Origin: AP-15 sp050729795
GTDB lineage: Bacteria; Pseudomonadota; Alphaproteobacteria; ATCC43930; CGMCC-115725
Reading direction: 5' to 3'
Assembly: GCA_050729795.1 (NCBI GenBank)
Contig: JBOHME010000006.1
Span: forward strand, 1-64,000
Length of the DNA: 64,000 nt
Below, one piece after another: positions 34,873 to 43,591 of the stretch. A program made the position numbers and the translations under genes. The first letter of the stretch is position 1. The number at the start of each line of letters is the position of its first letter. The notes below the pieces were generated by a model. It was not told the DNA's origin, did no database searches, and worked only from the letters and a program-made list of their open reading frames with translations.

Positions 34873-35366
34873 TCGTCGAGATCGTTGACCGGCTTGCGCG
34901 CGGCGCCGCGGCCGCTGGCCGCAGGCACGGAACGGGCCGGTGCCGTATCGGCATAGCCATCGTCGAAATCGCCATCCATCGGTGGCCCGCCGATGGCCCC
35001 GCCGCGAGCGCCCCCGGCCGCGTCGAGCATCGTCAATTCGCCGCGATAGCGTTGCAGCACGATCTCGGTCGTATACCGTTCCTGGCCCGAATTGTCGGTC
35101 CATTTGCGGGTCTGCAAGGCGCCTTCGAGATAAACTTTGGCGCCCTTTTTCAGGTATTTCTCGGCAATCTCGGCGAGCCGCTCGTTGAAGATCACGACGC
35201 GGTGCCACTCGGTGCGCTCCTTGCGCTCGCCCGAGACCCGGTCGCGCCAGCTCTCCGAGGTGGCGACCGTCAGGTTGGCGATGCGCATGCCGTCCTGGGT
35301 CGAGCGCAGCTCCGGGTCGCGGCCGAGATTGCCGACCAGGATCACCTTGTTGACGCTGCCAGCCAT
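34857..35366 (-). CDS. ssb: Single-stranded DNA-binding protein
   Basis: A 169-residue SSB. The OB-fold (residues 1-115) starts MAGSVNKVILVGNLGRDPELR and contains ATSESWRDRVSGERKERTEWHRVV and YLEGALQTRKWTDNSGQERYTTEIV strands (identified here by TEWHRVVIFN). A Gly/Ala-rich linker leads to the acidic tip DLDDDIPF, which recruits replication and repair partners. It acts as a homotetramer covering ssDNA in replication, recombination and SOS repair. It is divergent from the protease gene; I see no SOS box upstream. Confidence 0.96.
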   Translation of the reverse strand: MAGSVNKVILVGNLGRDPELRSTQDGMRIANLTVATSESWRDRVSGERKERTEWHRVVIFNERLAEIAEKYLKKGAKVYLEGALQTRKWTDNSGQERYTTEIVLQRYRGELTMLDAAGGARGGAIGGPPMDGDFDDGYADTAPARSVPAASGRGAARKPVNDLDDDIPF

Positions 35367-35458
35367 GGGTCACCCGCTGCAAATGGTTGCTGCGGGCACC
35401 ATCTTATCAAATCCTGCCATTGTTCCCACTTTATTCTTATCCACAGGGAACCCTGCAC

Positions 35459-36484
35459 ATGTCGTTTCTCACCCAGATCAACACCCTGATCGGCAACGAC
35501 CCCACCACCCCGACCCAACCCGGCGGGAACGCCGACAGTGAAGACGGCGTGCTTCTCGATGCCTATTCGCGTGCGGTCACCGGTGCGGTCGAGCGGGTCG
35601 GGCCGGCGGTCCTGCACCTGCAGGTGACCGGAACCAACGAGCACAGCAACGGCACGGGCTCGGGCGTTGTCTTCACGCCCGATGCCTATGTGCTGACCAA
35701 CAGCCATGTCGTCAGCGGCGCACGCACGATCGAGGCGGCCTTTCCCGATGGCCGCAATCTGCGTGCCCATCTCGTCGGCGACGACCCCGACACCGATCTT
35801 GCGGTGCTGCGCCTCGACGGCGAGGCCGGAGAGTTTGCCCGGCTCGGCGATTCGCGGCGGCTCAAAGTCGGTCAGCTGGTCATTGCGATCGGCAACCCGT
35901 TCGGTTTTCAGTGCACGGTCACGGCGGGCGTGGTCAGCGCGCTCGGCCGCTCGCTGCGCAGCCGCTCGGGCCGGCTGATCGACAGCGTGATCCAGACCGA
36001 CGCGGCGTTGAACCCGGGGAACTCGGGCGGGCCGCTGGTCACCGCCGCCGGGGAGGTTGTCGGCATCAACACCGCGATCATCGGCATTGCCCAGGGCATC
36101 TGCTTTTCGATCTCGGCCGCAACGGTCGAGTTTGTCGCTTCGCGGCTGATCCGCGAAGGGCGGGTGCGGCGCTGCTACATCGGAGTGGCCGGACAGAACG
36201 TGCCACTATCGCGACGGGTCGTGCGCTTTCACGATTTGCCGCGCGAGACCGCGGTGCGCGTCCAGTCGACGGCACCCGATGGGGCCGGCCGCGCCGCCGG
36301 TCTGTTGAGCGGCGACATCATCGTCGCGGCCGACGGTTCGCCTGTCGCAGACATCGACGAGCTGCACCGGCTGCTGACCGAGGAGCGCACCGGCAGGCCG
36401 ATGCCGCTCACCGTGCTGCGCCAGTCGCAAAAGCTCGAGGTGCTGGTGACGCCGCGCGAGACCCCGCCGCGCCCGGCGGTGTAG
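35459..36484 (+). CDS. HtrA/DegP-like S1C serine protease lacking a signal peptide
   Basis: A 341-residue trypsin-fold protease with a C-terminal PDZ domain (residues about 245-330). The triad is visible as His83 (LTNSHVV), Asp113 (DTDLAVLRL) and Ser189 (LNPGNSGGPL). Substrate-gating segments GNPFGFQCTV and FSISAATVEFV follow the family. Unlike DegP or DegS, the N-terminus (MSFLTQINTLIGND) is hydrophilic, with neither signal peptide nor anchor, so it should remain cytoplasmic unless the true start is different. I chose the ATG at 35459; the earlier in-frame ATG at 35387 would add YPQGTLH-type non-family residues. Confidence 0.88.
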   Translation: MSFLTQINTLIGNDPTTPTQPGGNADSEDGVLLDAYSRAVTGAVERVGPAVLHLQVTGTNEHSNGTGSGVVFTPDAYVLTNSHVVSGARTIEAAFPDGRNLRAHLVGDDPDTDLAVLRLDGEAGEFARLGDSRRLKVGQLVIAIGNPFGFQCTVTAGVVSALGRSLRSRSGRLIDSVIQTDAALNPGNSGGPLVTAAGEVVGINTAIIGIAQGICFSISAATVEFVASRLIREGRVRRCYIGVAGQNVPLSRRVVRFHDLPRETAVRVQSTAPDGAGRAAGLLSGDIIVAADGSPVADIDELHRLLTEERTGRPMPLTVLRQSQKLEVLVTPRETPPRPAV

Positions 36485-36646
36485 AGTTGATCGTCAGCCC
36501 GCAACTGGCGTAGGCTCAAGCATGCCACTTCCGATCGGCGCGCATCACTGAGTTCGGGGCGGATTGCGCTCGCCCCGCCTCTGTAAAGGCGCGACTGTTG
36601 CTGGCAATCCGAGCCGCCGCGGCAGCATTCGGCGCTCCCTTGAAAA

Positions 36647-37384
36647 TCAAAAATCGGCGTGCCAGTCCCAGTCACGTGTGTCGGGCGCCACCTTTTGCAC
36701 GGCGATGCAGGAGGGATTATCGCGCGCATGAATCGCCGATCGTCCGGTGCCGTTCCAGCGCCGCCGCAGCGCGACAAGCGGGTTGGGCGCACGGCGGACT
36801 TCCGTCGCGTCGAACACCCGGTAGGATGGGTAGGTTGTCAAATGGCCGAGCAGCCGTGCGATCGACGGCATGTTGACGTCATCGAAGATCACGACGCCGC
36901 CGACATCGATCATCTTGTTGACGTAAAAGAAATCGACCAGGGCGTGGTCGAAAGTATGCCAGCCGTCGATGATCGCCGCCTGGATGCGGGTCCGCGCCTC
37001 GAGCAGACGCGGCAAGGCAAGCTCGGAGCCGGCATCGACATGCTCGACAAATCGTATATAGCCGGCGCGCTCCACATTAAGCAGGCCGATCCCGGCGTAA
37101 AGCTTGGATTGGTTGGGGTCGATGACGATATGCCGCGCCGGCTTGCCGTTGTGGTCGAGCGCGGCGCAGGCGAACAGCGTTGATATGGCGTAGCCGAAAC
37201 CGACCTCCAGTGAGATGTCCGGCTTCACGACCTCGAACACGCGAATGATGAGCTCACCTTCCGCCGCGCTCATATTGGCCAGCAGCGGACGGGCGACACC
37301 GTGCGCATCTTCGACCCGGTTCGTCCGCAGAATCCGGGCGAGCACCGGGCTGGCGGCAGCAGTTTTAAGGGTGGGTTCGCGCAT
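36647..37384 (-). CDS. Class I SAM-dependent methyltransferase
   Basis: A 245-residue protein. The Rossmann SAM-binding motif is LEVGFGYAISTLFAC near residue 63, followed by VIDPNQSKLYAG and AAIIDGWHTFDHALVDF. The IDGxHTF segment is typical of the Methyltransf_24 / CmcI-like families that methylate glycans and secondary metabolites. The C-terminal part WDWHADF is rich in aromatic residues. I use the ATG at 37384 (MREPTLKTAAAS), since upstream residues are Pro/Ala-rich and unlike the family. The substrate cannot be inferred. Confidence 0.8.
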   Translation of the reverse strand: MREPTLKTAAASPVLARILRTNRVEDAHGVARPLLANMSAAEGELIIRVFEVVKPDISLEVGFGYAISTLFACAALDHNGKPARHIVIDPNQSKLYAGIGLLNVERAGYIRFVEHVDAGSELALPRLLEARTRIQAAIIDGWHTFDHALVDFFYVNKMIDVGGVVIFDDVNMPSIARLLGHLTTYPSYRVFDATEVRRAPNPLVALRRRWNGTGRSAIHARDNPSCIAVQKVAPDTRDWDWHADF

Positions 37385-37493
37385 GACGCGAGGATGCCGA
37401 GCAGCGGCGGCGTTTACAAGCCCGAGCGGCGCGTCCGGCGGTGTGACGCCAGCGACCCCGACCGCCTCGGGAGGAGGCGCGCAGGTTGCGCAT

Positions 37494-38561
37494 TCAAGCC
37501 TTATCGCGGCGCCGCCCAATCCGGCGCTGCCGGCGGCACCGCCACGCGAGCATCAGGCCAGCGGTCAAAAATACCGGGAGCATGCCCGGCTCGGGCAGCA
37601 GCTCGGCCGCTGCGAGCGCCGCCAACTCCTGGTGGCCGTGTTCCGTCGGATGCTCGTAATCCCAGAAGAGATAACTGTTGGGTCGGGCGCAGGCCTCGCC
37701 GCCGCCAAGATAACCGCCCGAATAGCAGGGGTCGGTCACGTCGGTATACCCGAAGGCGGCGGGGTCGGCGACAGCGTCGTCGATCAGCGAGTACGTGTCG
37801 AGAAGATGGACTGTGATCTCGCTGCTCGCGGCAAAGGCGTCGATGTCGGCGGCCAGATCGGTGTTGTACCCGGCCGACAGCGCGCTCGCGAGCGCGGCCG
37901 TGCCAGCATCGCCGTTTTCGGCCGGCGTCTTGCCGATGTCCGGCACCAGCGGAACAATGAAAGTCTCGGCCCCCTCGCCGGCCAGCGTCTCTACCGCGGC
38001 GGCTGCGGTCTGCGCCGCCGTCGCCAGGTCGCTGCCGGCATCGGCGATGGTCAGAGTGCTCGCTGCGATGTCGTCGAGGGCGTCAAGCACGTCGTTGGCG
38101 CCGATCCACAGCGTATAGAGCCCGGTCGAAGGCGCCTTGCCCGATGCCAGGAACGAGAACAGGGCAACCTGCTGCGTGATATTGGGAATGATCGGGTTCG
38201 CGCCCGGTACGGCCGGACCGGTGACGGCGCCGGCAAAGGCGTAGTCGGTGCCGCCTGCGAGCAACGGCTGCAGCATGCCGAGCCCGAGATCTTGCGACAG
38301 ATCCTCGACCCAGGTCGGCCCATTCGAGAAATGGCCGGCAAAATAGGGCGGTGCCGGGATCGCCCCGCCGGTCGCGAGGAAGATGTTGCCGGCATCCGAC
38401 AGGCTGTCGCCAAAGGCGTAGATCGCGGTGAACGGAGCGGCTGCGGCCGGGCCGCTGAGGACGGCAAGCAGCGCCAGCGCCGACACTCCCAGCAAGGCTC
38501 GCACGGTCCTGCCCCCATTCGGCCGATGCGGGCGCGGGCCGCCTTCCCCATTCACCGGCAT
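37494..38561 (-). CDS. SGNH/GDSL hydrolase with PEP-CTERM sorting signal
   Basis: A 355-residue exported lipase/esterase-like enzyme. A signal peptide (LLGVSALALLAVLSGPAAAA) is followed by the block I nucleophile FGDSLSDAGN, block III GANDVLDAL and block V DYEHPTEHGH, which completes the catalytic Asp/His. The C-terminus is a PEP-CTERM tripartite tag: LPEPG, a hydrophobic helix (MLPVFLTAGLMLAW) and a basic tail RCRRQRR. Such tags are processed by exosortases; none is in this window. The start may instead be the GTG at 38504, which gives a shorter N-region and follows GGGGGCAGGA. Confidence 0.83.
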   Translation of the reverse strand: MPVNGEGGPRPHRPNGGRTVRALLGVSALALLAVLSGPAAAAPFTAIYAFGDSLSDAGNIFLATGGAIPAPPYFAGHFSNGPTWVEDLSQDLGLGMLQPLLAGGTDYAFAGAVTGPAVPGANPIIPNITQQVALFSFLASGKAPSTGLYTLWIGANDVLDALDDIAASTLTIADAGSDLATAAQTAAAAVETLAGEGAETFIVPLVPDIGKTPAENGDAGTAALASALSAGYNTDLAADIDAFAASSEITVHLLDTYSLIDDAVADPAAFGYTDVTDPCYSGGYLGGGEACARPNSYLFWDYEHPTEHGHQELAALAAAELLPEPGMLPVFLTAGLMLAWRCRRQRRIGRRRDKA

Positions 38562-38610
38562 CCGGGCTTGCTTTTGGTCCCGAGCCGCGCCACCGGGCGC
38601 GCGCTCGCGG

Positions 38611-39738
38611 TTACTGCAAGCCGTAGAACCCCATCGCACCGCCCGCCATCACCTGGTGCTTCGCCGCGGCCGATAGCGGCCCGAGTCGGTCGCGAAGCAT
38701 CTGCGGCGCCCCCGGAAAGAAGCCATCCTGGTGGGGATAGTCGGTGGCCCACATGATCTTGTGCGGGCCGATATATTGGGCGAGCACAGCGATCGAGTTC
38801 TCGACCGGCTCGAACGAGATCCAGCAATTGCGCTGGAAGAGCTCGCTCGGCCGTATCGAGGGCGCGGTGTCGTTAAAGCCATGATCGTCGAAATGCCGGT
38901 CCATGCGGTCGAGCCAGGGCGCGATCCAGCCGCCGCCCGATTCGAGAAACGCGATCCTGAGCTGCGGGTGGCGGTCGACGACACCGCCCCAGATCACGGC
39001 CATCGCCGCCAGCATCATCTCCATCGTATGACTGATCATGTGGCGCGCGGCCCGATCCGCCGCGAAACGATCGACGCCGACGGTCGGCATCGCATTGGTC
39101 TGGCCCTCGTGAAAGCCGACCGAGAAGCCGAGCTCTTCGGCCTCGGTCCAGAAGCCCTCGTAGACCGGGTCGCTGATCATCTTGTTGTCGTGATACGGGT
39201 TCGGCCGCAGAAAGCCGCCGCGCATGCCGAGCTTTTCGCGGGCGAAGCGCATCTCGGCAATTGCGAGCTCGACCGACTGCATCGGCAGCATCGCGACCCC
39301 GAAGAGGCGCTCGGGATAGGGCTTGCAGTAATCGGCGAGCCAGCGGTTATAGGCGCGGCACATCGCGGCAGCCATCTCGGGGTCCTCGACCGCGCCGGCG
39401 AACAGGCCAAGGCTCGGATAAAGGAAGGCGGCGTCGATGCCGTCCAGATCCATGTCCTTGATGCGGGCGTGCGGGTCGAACCCGCCCTTCTTCCCTTCGG
39501 CGAATTTGAGGCTGTCGAGCTTGACCGTGCCCTGGCGCACCCCGACCGCACCCAAACTGCCGATGCCGCGCGGATTGCCGAGCAATCTGCCGTCGACGCT
39601 CATGCGCTCCTTGCCGTTTTCGTCGATGACCATCCGCGGCCGGCGCTCGCGGAACGCCGGGTCGATGTATTCCTCCCACAGTGAGAACGGCTCGAGCACG
39701 TGCCCGTCAGCATCGATCGTGTTGTAGGCGAGCGCCAT
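38611..39738 (-). CDS. Amidohydrolase family 2 (ACMSD-like) metal-dependent hydrolase
   Basis: A 375-residue TIM-barrel protein of the amidohydrolase_2 family, which includes decarboxylases and hydrolases of aromatic degradation. The N-terminal metal motif is IDADGHVLEP (instead of HxH, it has D-x-D-x-H, common in this clade). Then come DMDLDGIDAAFLYPSLGLF, FLRPNPYHDNK, the metal-ligand His region GFHEG, and ATDYPHQDGFFPGA with the catalytic Asp. The ATG at 39738 starts MALAYNTIDADG directly before the metal site. It is divergent from uvrA. The substrate is unknown. Confidence 0.85.
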   Translation of the reverse strand: MALAYNTIDADGHVLEPFSLWEEYIDPAFRERRPRMVIDENGKERMSVDGRLLGNPRGIGSLGAVGVRQGTVKLDSLKFAEGKKGGFDPHARIKDMDLDGIDAAFLYPSLGLFAGAVEDPEMAAAMCRAYNRWLADYCKPYPERLFGVAMLPMQSVELAIAEMRFAREKLGMRGGFLRPNPYHDNKMISDPVYEGFWTEAEELGFSVGFHEGQTNAMPTVGVDRFAADRAARHMISHTMEMMLAAMAVIWGGVVDRHPQLRIAFLESGGGWIAPWLDRMDRHFDDHGFNDTAPSIRPSELFQRNCWISFEPVENSIAVLAQYIGPHKIMWATDYPHQDGFFPGAPQMLRDRLGPLSAAAKHQVMAGGAMGFYGLQ

Positions 39739-39895
39739 GACCCATCTCCCTCGGATGCATCCGAGGGGTGATCTTATCGGCCGCGCGAGGCCGGCGCGAG
39801 CCCGAACTCCCGTAGCGCGCCAGCAGCGTCGACAGGGCGCAAATCCCATTCTGTTCGCTGTGGTGTTGGCACCGGGCGGACGCTAAGTTCGGTCC

Positions 39896-42754
39896 ATGCA
39901 ATCGATCCGGATCCGCGGCGCGCGCGAGCACAATCTGAAGAACATCGATGTCGATCTGCCGCGCGACAGCCTGGTGGTGATGACCGGGCTGTCGGGCTCG
40001 GGCAAGTCGTCCTTAGCCTTCGACACGATCTACGCCGAGGGCCAGCGCCGCTATGTCGAGAGTCTCAGCGCCTATGCGCGCCAGTTTCTGGAATTGATGC
40101 AAAAGCCCGAGGTCGAATCGATCGAGGGGCTGTCGCCGGCGATTTCGATCGAGCAGAAGACGACTTCGCGCAACCCGCGCTCGACGGTTGCGACCGTGAC
40201 CGAGATCTACGATTACATGCGGCTCCTATGGGCGCGCGTCGGCGTGCCCTATTCGCCGGCGACCGGGCTGCCGATCGTCAGCCAGACCGTGTCGCAGATG
40301 GTCGACCGGGTCATGGCAATGCCCGAGGGGGCCCGGCTCTATCTGCTCGCGCCGATCGCGCGCGGGCGCAAGGGCGAATACCGCAAGGAGCTGATCGACC
40401 TCAAAAAGCGCGGGTTTCAGCGGGTCAAGATCGACGGCAAGATGGTCGAGCTCGACGAGGTCCGGCCGCTCAGCAAGAATTTGAAGCACGACATCGCGGT
40501 CGTGGTCGACCGCATCGTCGTCTCGGTCGATCTCGGCAACCGGCTCGCCGATTCGTTCGAGACCGCACTCGATCTCGCCGACGGCATCGCCATTGCCGAA
40601 AACGCCGATTCGGGCGAGGAGACGATCTTCTCGGCGAAATTCGCCTGCCCGGTGTCGGGCTTTACGATCCCCGAGATCGAGCCGCGGCTCTTTTCGTTCA
40701 ACAACCCGTTCGGCGCCTGCCCTTCCTGCGACGGGCTTGGCACCAAGCTCTATTTCGACGCCGGTCTCGTCGTCCATGACGAGCGCAGAAGCCTTGCCGA
40801 GGGCGCGGTCAGCCCGTGGTCGCACTCCTCCTCGCAATATTACACGCAGACGCTCGAAAGCATCGCCCGGCATTTCAAGCAGAGCATGCACACACCCTGG
40901 GTCGATCTGCCGAAAAAGATGCGGCAGACGATCCTCGACGGCTCGGGCGGCGAGCCGATCCAGATGAACTATGATGACGGGCTCAGGAAATACACGACCG
41001 AGCGGCCGTTCGAGGGTGTGCTACCGAACATGGAGCGGCGGTTTCGCGAGACCGACAGCGCCTGGGTCAAGGAGGAATTGGGCCGCTATCAGAGTGCGCG
41101 GACCTGCGAGGTGTGTGCGGGCGACCGGCTGAAGCCCGAAGCGTTAGCGGTCAAAATCGCGCGCCACAACATCAGCGAGGTCGCGCGCATGTCGATCGCC
41201 GAGGCGCGGCAGTGGTTCGCCGGCATCGACACCGAGTTGACGCCCAGCCAGCGCGAAATTGCCCAGCGCATCCTGCGCGAGATCAATGAGCGGCTCGGCT
41301 TTTTGCAGAATGTCGGGCTCGAATACCTGACCCTGTCGCGCGCCTCGGGCACCTTGTCGGGCGGCGAGAGCCAGCGCATCCGGCTCGCCTCGCAGATCGG
41401 CTCGGGGCTGACCGGGGTCCTTTATGTGCTCGACGAGCCGTCGATCGGCCTGCACCAGCGCGACAACGGCCGGCTGCTCGCGACCTTGCGTCGGCTGCGC
41501 GACCTCGGAAATACCGTGATCGTCGTCGAGCATGACGAGGAGGCGATCCGCACCGCCGATTGGGTCGTCGATATGGGGCCAGGTGCGGGCATCCATGGCG
41601 GCCATGTCGTGGCCGAGGGCGCGCCCGACGCGATCATGCAGAACCCCGCCAGCATCACCGGCCAATATCTGACCGGCGCGCGCCAAATCGCGGTGCCGCA
41701 GGTCAGGCGCAGCGGGCATCCCGGGCAGATCCTGCGCATCCTCGAGGCGAGCGGCAACAATCTGAAGGGCATCACCGCCGAGATCCCGCTCGGCACGTTT
41801 TGCGTCGTGACCGGGGTGTCGGGCGGCGGCAAATCGACCCTGGTCATCGAAACCCTGTACAAGGCATTGGCGAAGCGGCTCAACAACGCGCGCGAGCAGC
41901 CGGCCCCCCTTGCCGGGCTCGAAGGCGTCGAATTTCTAGACAAGATCGTCGATATCGACCAGTCGCCGATCGGCCGCACGCCGCGCTCGAACCCGGCGAC
42001 CTATACCGGCTGCTTCACCCCGATCCGCGACTGGTTCGCCGGGCTGCCGGAGGCGAAGTCGCGCGGCTATCTGCCGGGCCGGTTCTCGTTCAATGTCAAG
42101 GGCGGGCGCTGCGAAGCCTGCCAGGGCGATGGCGTGATCAAGATCGAGATGCACTTTCTGCCTGACGTCTACGTCCAGTGCGACGTCTGCAAGGGCCGGC
42201 GCTACAACCGCGAGACGCTCGAAGTATTGTTCCGCGCCAAGTCGATCGCCGATGTGCTCGACATGACCGTCGATGAGGGGGTCGAGTTCTTCCGCGCGGT
42301 GCCGGCGATCCGCGACAAGCTCACCACCTTGCAGCAGGTCGGGCTCGGCTACATCCATATCGGCCAGCCGGCAACGACCCTCTCGGGCGGCGAGGCGCAG
42401 CGCGTCAAATTGTCAAAGGAACTCTCGCGGCGCGCCACCGGCCGCACTCTCTACATCCTCGACGAGCCGACCACCGGGCTGCATTTCGAGGACGTGCGCA
42501 AATTGCTCGAAGTGCTGCACGCGCTGGTCGAGACCGGCAACACGGTCTTGGTCATCGAGCACAATCTCGAAGTCATCAAGACCGCCGATTGGGTCATCGA
42601 TCTCGGCCCTGAAGGCGGCGACGCCGGCGGCCACATCGTCGCCACCGGCACCCCCGAAGACATCGCCGCCGCCAGCGGCAGCTACACCGGCGACTATCTG
42701 CGCCCCTATCTCGCCCGCCGCCCCCCACAGACAAGACGGCGAAGGGCGGGGTAA
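39896..42754 (+). CDS. uvrA: Excinuclease ABC subunit A
   Basis: A 952-residue UvrA, the damage sensor of nucleotide excision repair. It has two ABC ATPase halves: Walker A GLSGSGKSSLAF (residue about 31) and GVSGGGKSTLV (about 640). The signatures are LSGGESQRIRLA and LSGGEAQRVKL, followed by the Walker B LDEPSIGLHQRD and LDEPTTGLHFED. Zinc-finger pairs are CPSCDGLG with its upstream CPVSG, and CEACQGDG with CDVCKGRRY. Length and domain order are normal. No convincing SOS box lies in the 157-base divergent spacer. Confidence 0.98.
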   Translation: MQSIRIRGAREHNLKNIDVDLPRDSLVVMTGLSGSGKSSLAFDTIYAEGQRRYVESLSAYARQFLELMQKPEVESIEGLSPAISIEQKTTSRNPRSTVATVTEIYDYMRLLWARVGVPYSPATGLPIVSQTVSQMVDRVMAMPEGARLYLLAPIARGRKGEYRKELIDLKKRGFQRVKIDGKMVELDEVRPLSKNLKHDIAVVVDRIVVSVDLGNRLADSFETALDLADGIAIAENADSGEETIFSAKFACPVSGFTIPEIEPRLFSFNNPFGACPSCDGLGTKLYFDAGLVVHDERRSLAEGAVSPWSHSSSQYYTQTLESIARHFKQSMHTPWVDLPKKMRQTILDGSGGEPIQMNYDDGLRKYTTERPFEGVLPNMERRFRETDSAWVKEELGRYQSARTCEVCAGDRLKPEALAVKIARHNISEVARMSIAEARQWFAGIDTELTPSQREIAQRILREINERLGFLQNVGLEYLTLSRASGTLSGGESQRIRLASQIGSGLTGVLYVLDEPSIGLHQRDNGRLLATLRRLRDLGNTVIVVEHDEEAIRTADWVVDMGPGAGIHGGHVVAEGAPDAIMQNPASITGQYLTGARQIAVPQVRRSGHPGQILRILEASGNNLKGITAEIPLGTFCVVTGVSGGGKSTLVIETLYKALAKRLNNAREQPAPLAGLEGVEFLDKIVDIDQSPIGRTPRSNPATYTGCFTPIRDWFAGLPEAKSRGYLPGRFSFNVKGGRCEACQGDGVIKIEMHFLPDVYVQCDVCKGRRYNRETLEVLFRAKSIADVLDMTVDEGVEFFRAVPAIRDKLTTLQQVGLGYIHIGQPATTLSGGEAQRVKLSKELSRRATGRTLYILDEPTTGLHFEDVRKLLEVLHALVETGNTVLVIEHNLEVIKTADWVIDLGPEGGDAGGHIVATGTPEDIAAASGSYTGDYLRPYLARRPPQTRRRRAG

Positions 42755-42842
42755 TGTAAGATCTAGTCTAGCTCAACAATCTATCCGCCTCTTGGCCCAT
42801 CGGCGACGGTTCGTTAATAAGACCTCTCTAAGCAAATTCATC

Positions 42843-43274
42843 TCAAGCGCCTCCGAAATAATGGAATTCGCTCTGGTCTCCGTGCTGCTTAGCCGGCGCG
42901 CGTTTACCGCAATAACGATCCTGGACTTCTGGAGCTGCTTCGTATCCGCGGAAGCCGATCCGCCCGGATGGAGTATTCGGGAAACGGGGAAAATTATCGG
43001 GCGTCGCGGGAAGCCATTCTGTCGGCACGAACACACTGATAATGAGCCCCTCTTTGACTGCCAACACGTAATCGACTTCCTTGACTCGGCTCAGTTTCGC
43101 CCTCCAGGCATATCGTGTAGCATCGTATAACGATCTTCCCCCAATGTAGGATTTATAGATCTCGACGAGCATAACCTTGTCTTCGAACAGCGCCAGGGGC
43201 TGTTCCATACTATCCAGACGCACCTTGAGCCTCACCTTAGATGAGTCACTAATCTTGCGTAGAGCCTTTTGCAA
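42843..43274 (-). CDS. Hypothetical AT-rich orphan protein
   Basis: A 143-residue protein that I do not recognise with confidence. The core VEIYKSYIGGRSLYDATRYAW plus VDYVLAVKEGLIISVFVPTEWLPATP reads like a compact alpha/beta domain, and GFRGYEAAPEVQDRYCGKR closes it. It recalls uncharacterised proteins annotated near nuclease-type domains, but that is a memory-based impression. The longest frame starts with TTG at 43274; an ATG at 43208 (MEQPLALFED) is equally plausible. The gene is markedly more A+T-rich than its surroundings and faces uvrA tail to tail, which suggests horizontal acquisition. Confidence 0.6.
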   Translation of the reverse strand: MQKALRKISDSSKVRLKVRLDSMEQPLALFEDKVMLVEIYKSYIGGRSLYDATRYAWRAKLSRVKEVDYVLAVKEGLIISVFVPTEWLPATPDNFPRFPNTPSGRIGFRGYEAAPEVQDRYCGKRAPAKQHGDQSEFHYFGGA

Positions 43275-43499
43275 GCGTACACTAGGCTCCCACCGTGTTA
43301 AGAGTAGGGAAGCTCCGTCAATTCCCCGTCATGGCAATGCCCGTCGGATAACACCGTCGGCCGACTCCTTTCGGTACCGGGCGTAAACGTGACACGTAGC
43401 CATCCGATTGTTGAGTTGCGATATAGTGCAGGCGGTCCTGCGCGGGCGTAACGCGGGGGCGAAATGATTTTCGGCCCAGCGTATGCCGATATCGCGGTT

Positions 43500-43543
43500 C
43501 CTCCCCCGCCAAAGCGGGGGAGGGGGACCATGCGAAGCATGGT
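43500..43543. repeat. Two tandem palindromes upstream of the DUF559 gene
   Basis: A perfect 10-bp stem (CCTCCCCCGC, loop CAAA, GCGGGGGAGG; 43500-43523) is followed at once by a 7-bp stem (ACCATGC, loop GAA, GCATGGT; 43527-43543). This looks like a REP-type intergenic palindromic element. The rest of the 317-base gap from 43275 to 43591 shows no gene that I can support. Confidence 0.75.
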
Positions 43544-43591
43544 GGAGGGGTATGCGAGCGCCGAAGAGAACCATCGAGCAAGCCCCGCGGA

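Noticed and set aside
39853..39868. SOS box before uvrA
   Set aside because: GTTC is followed by GTTG after eight bases, not GTTC after seven, so it does not match the alphaproteobacterial LexA site.
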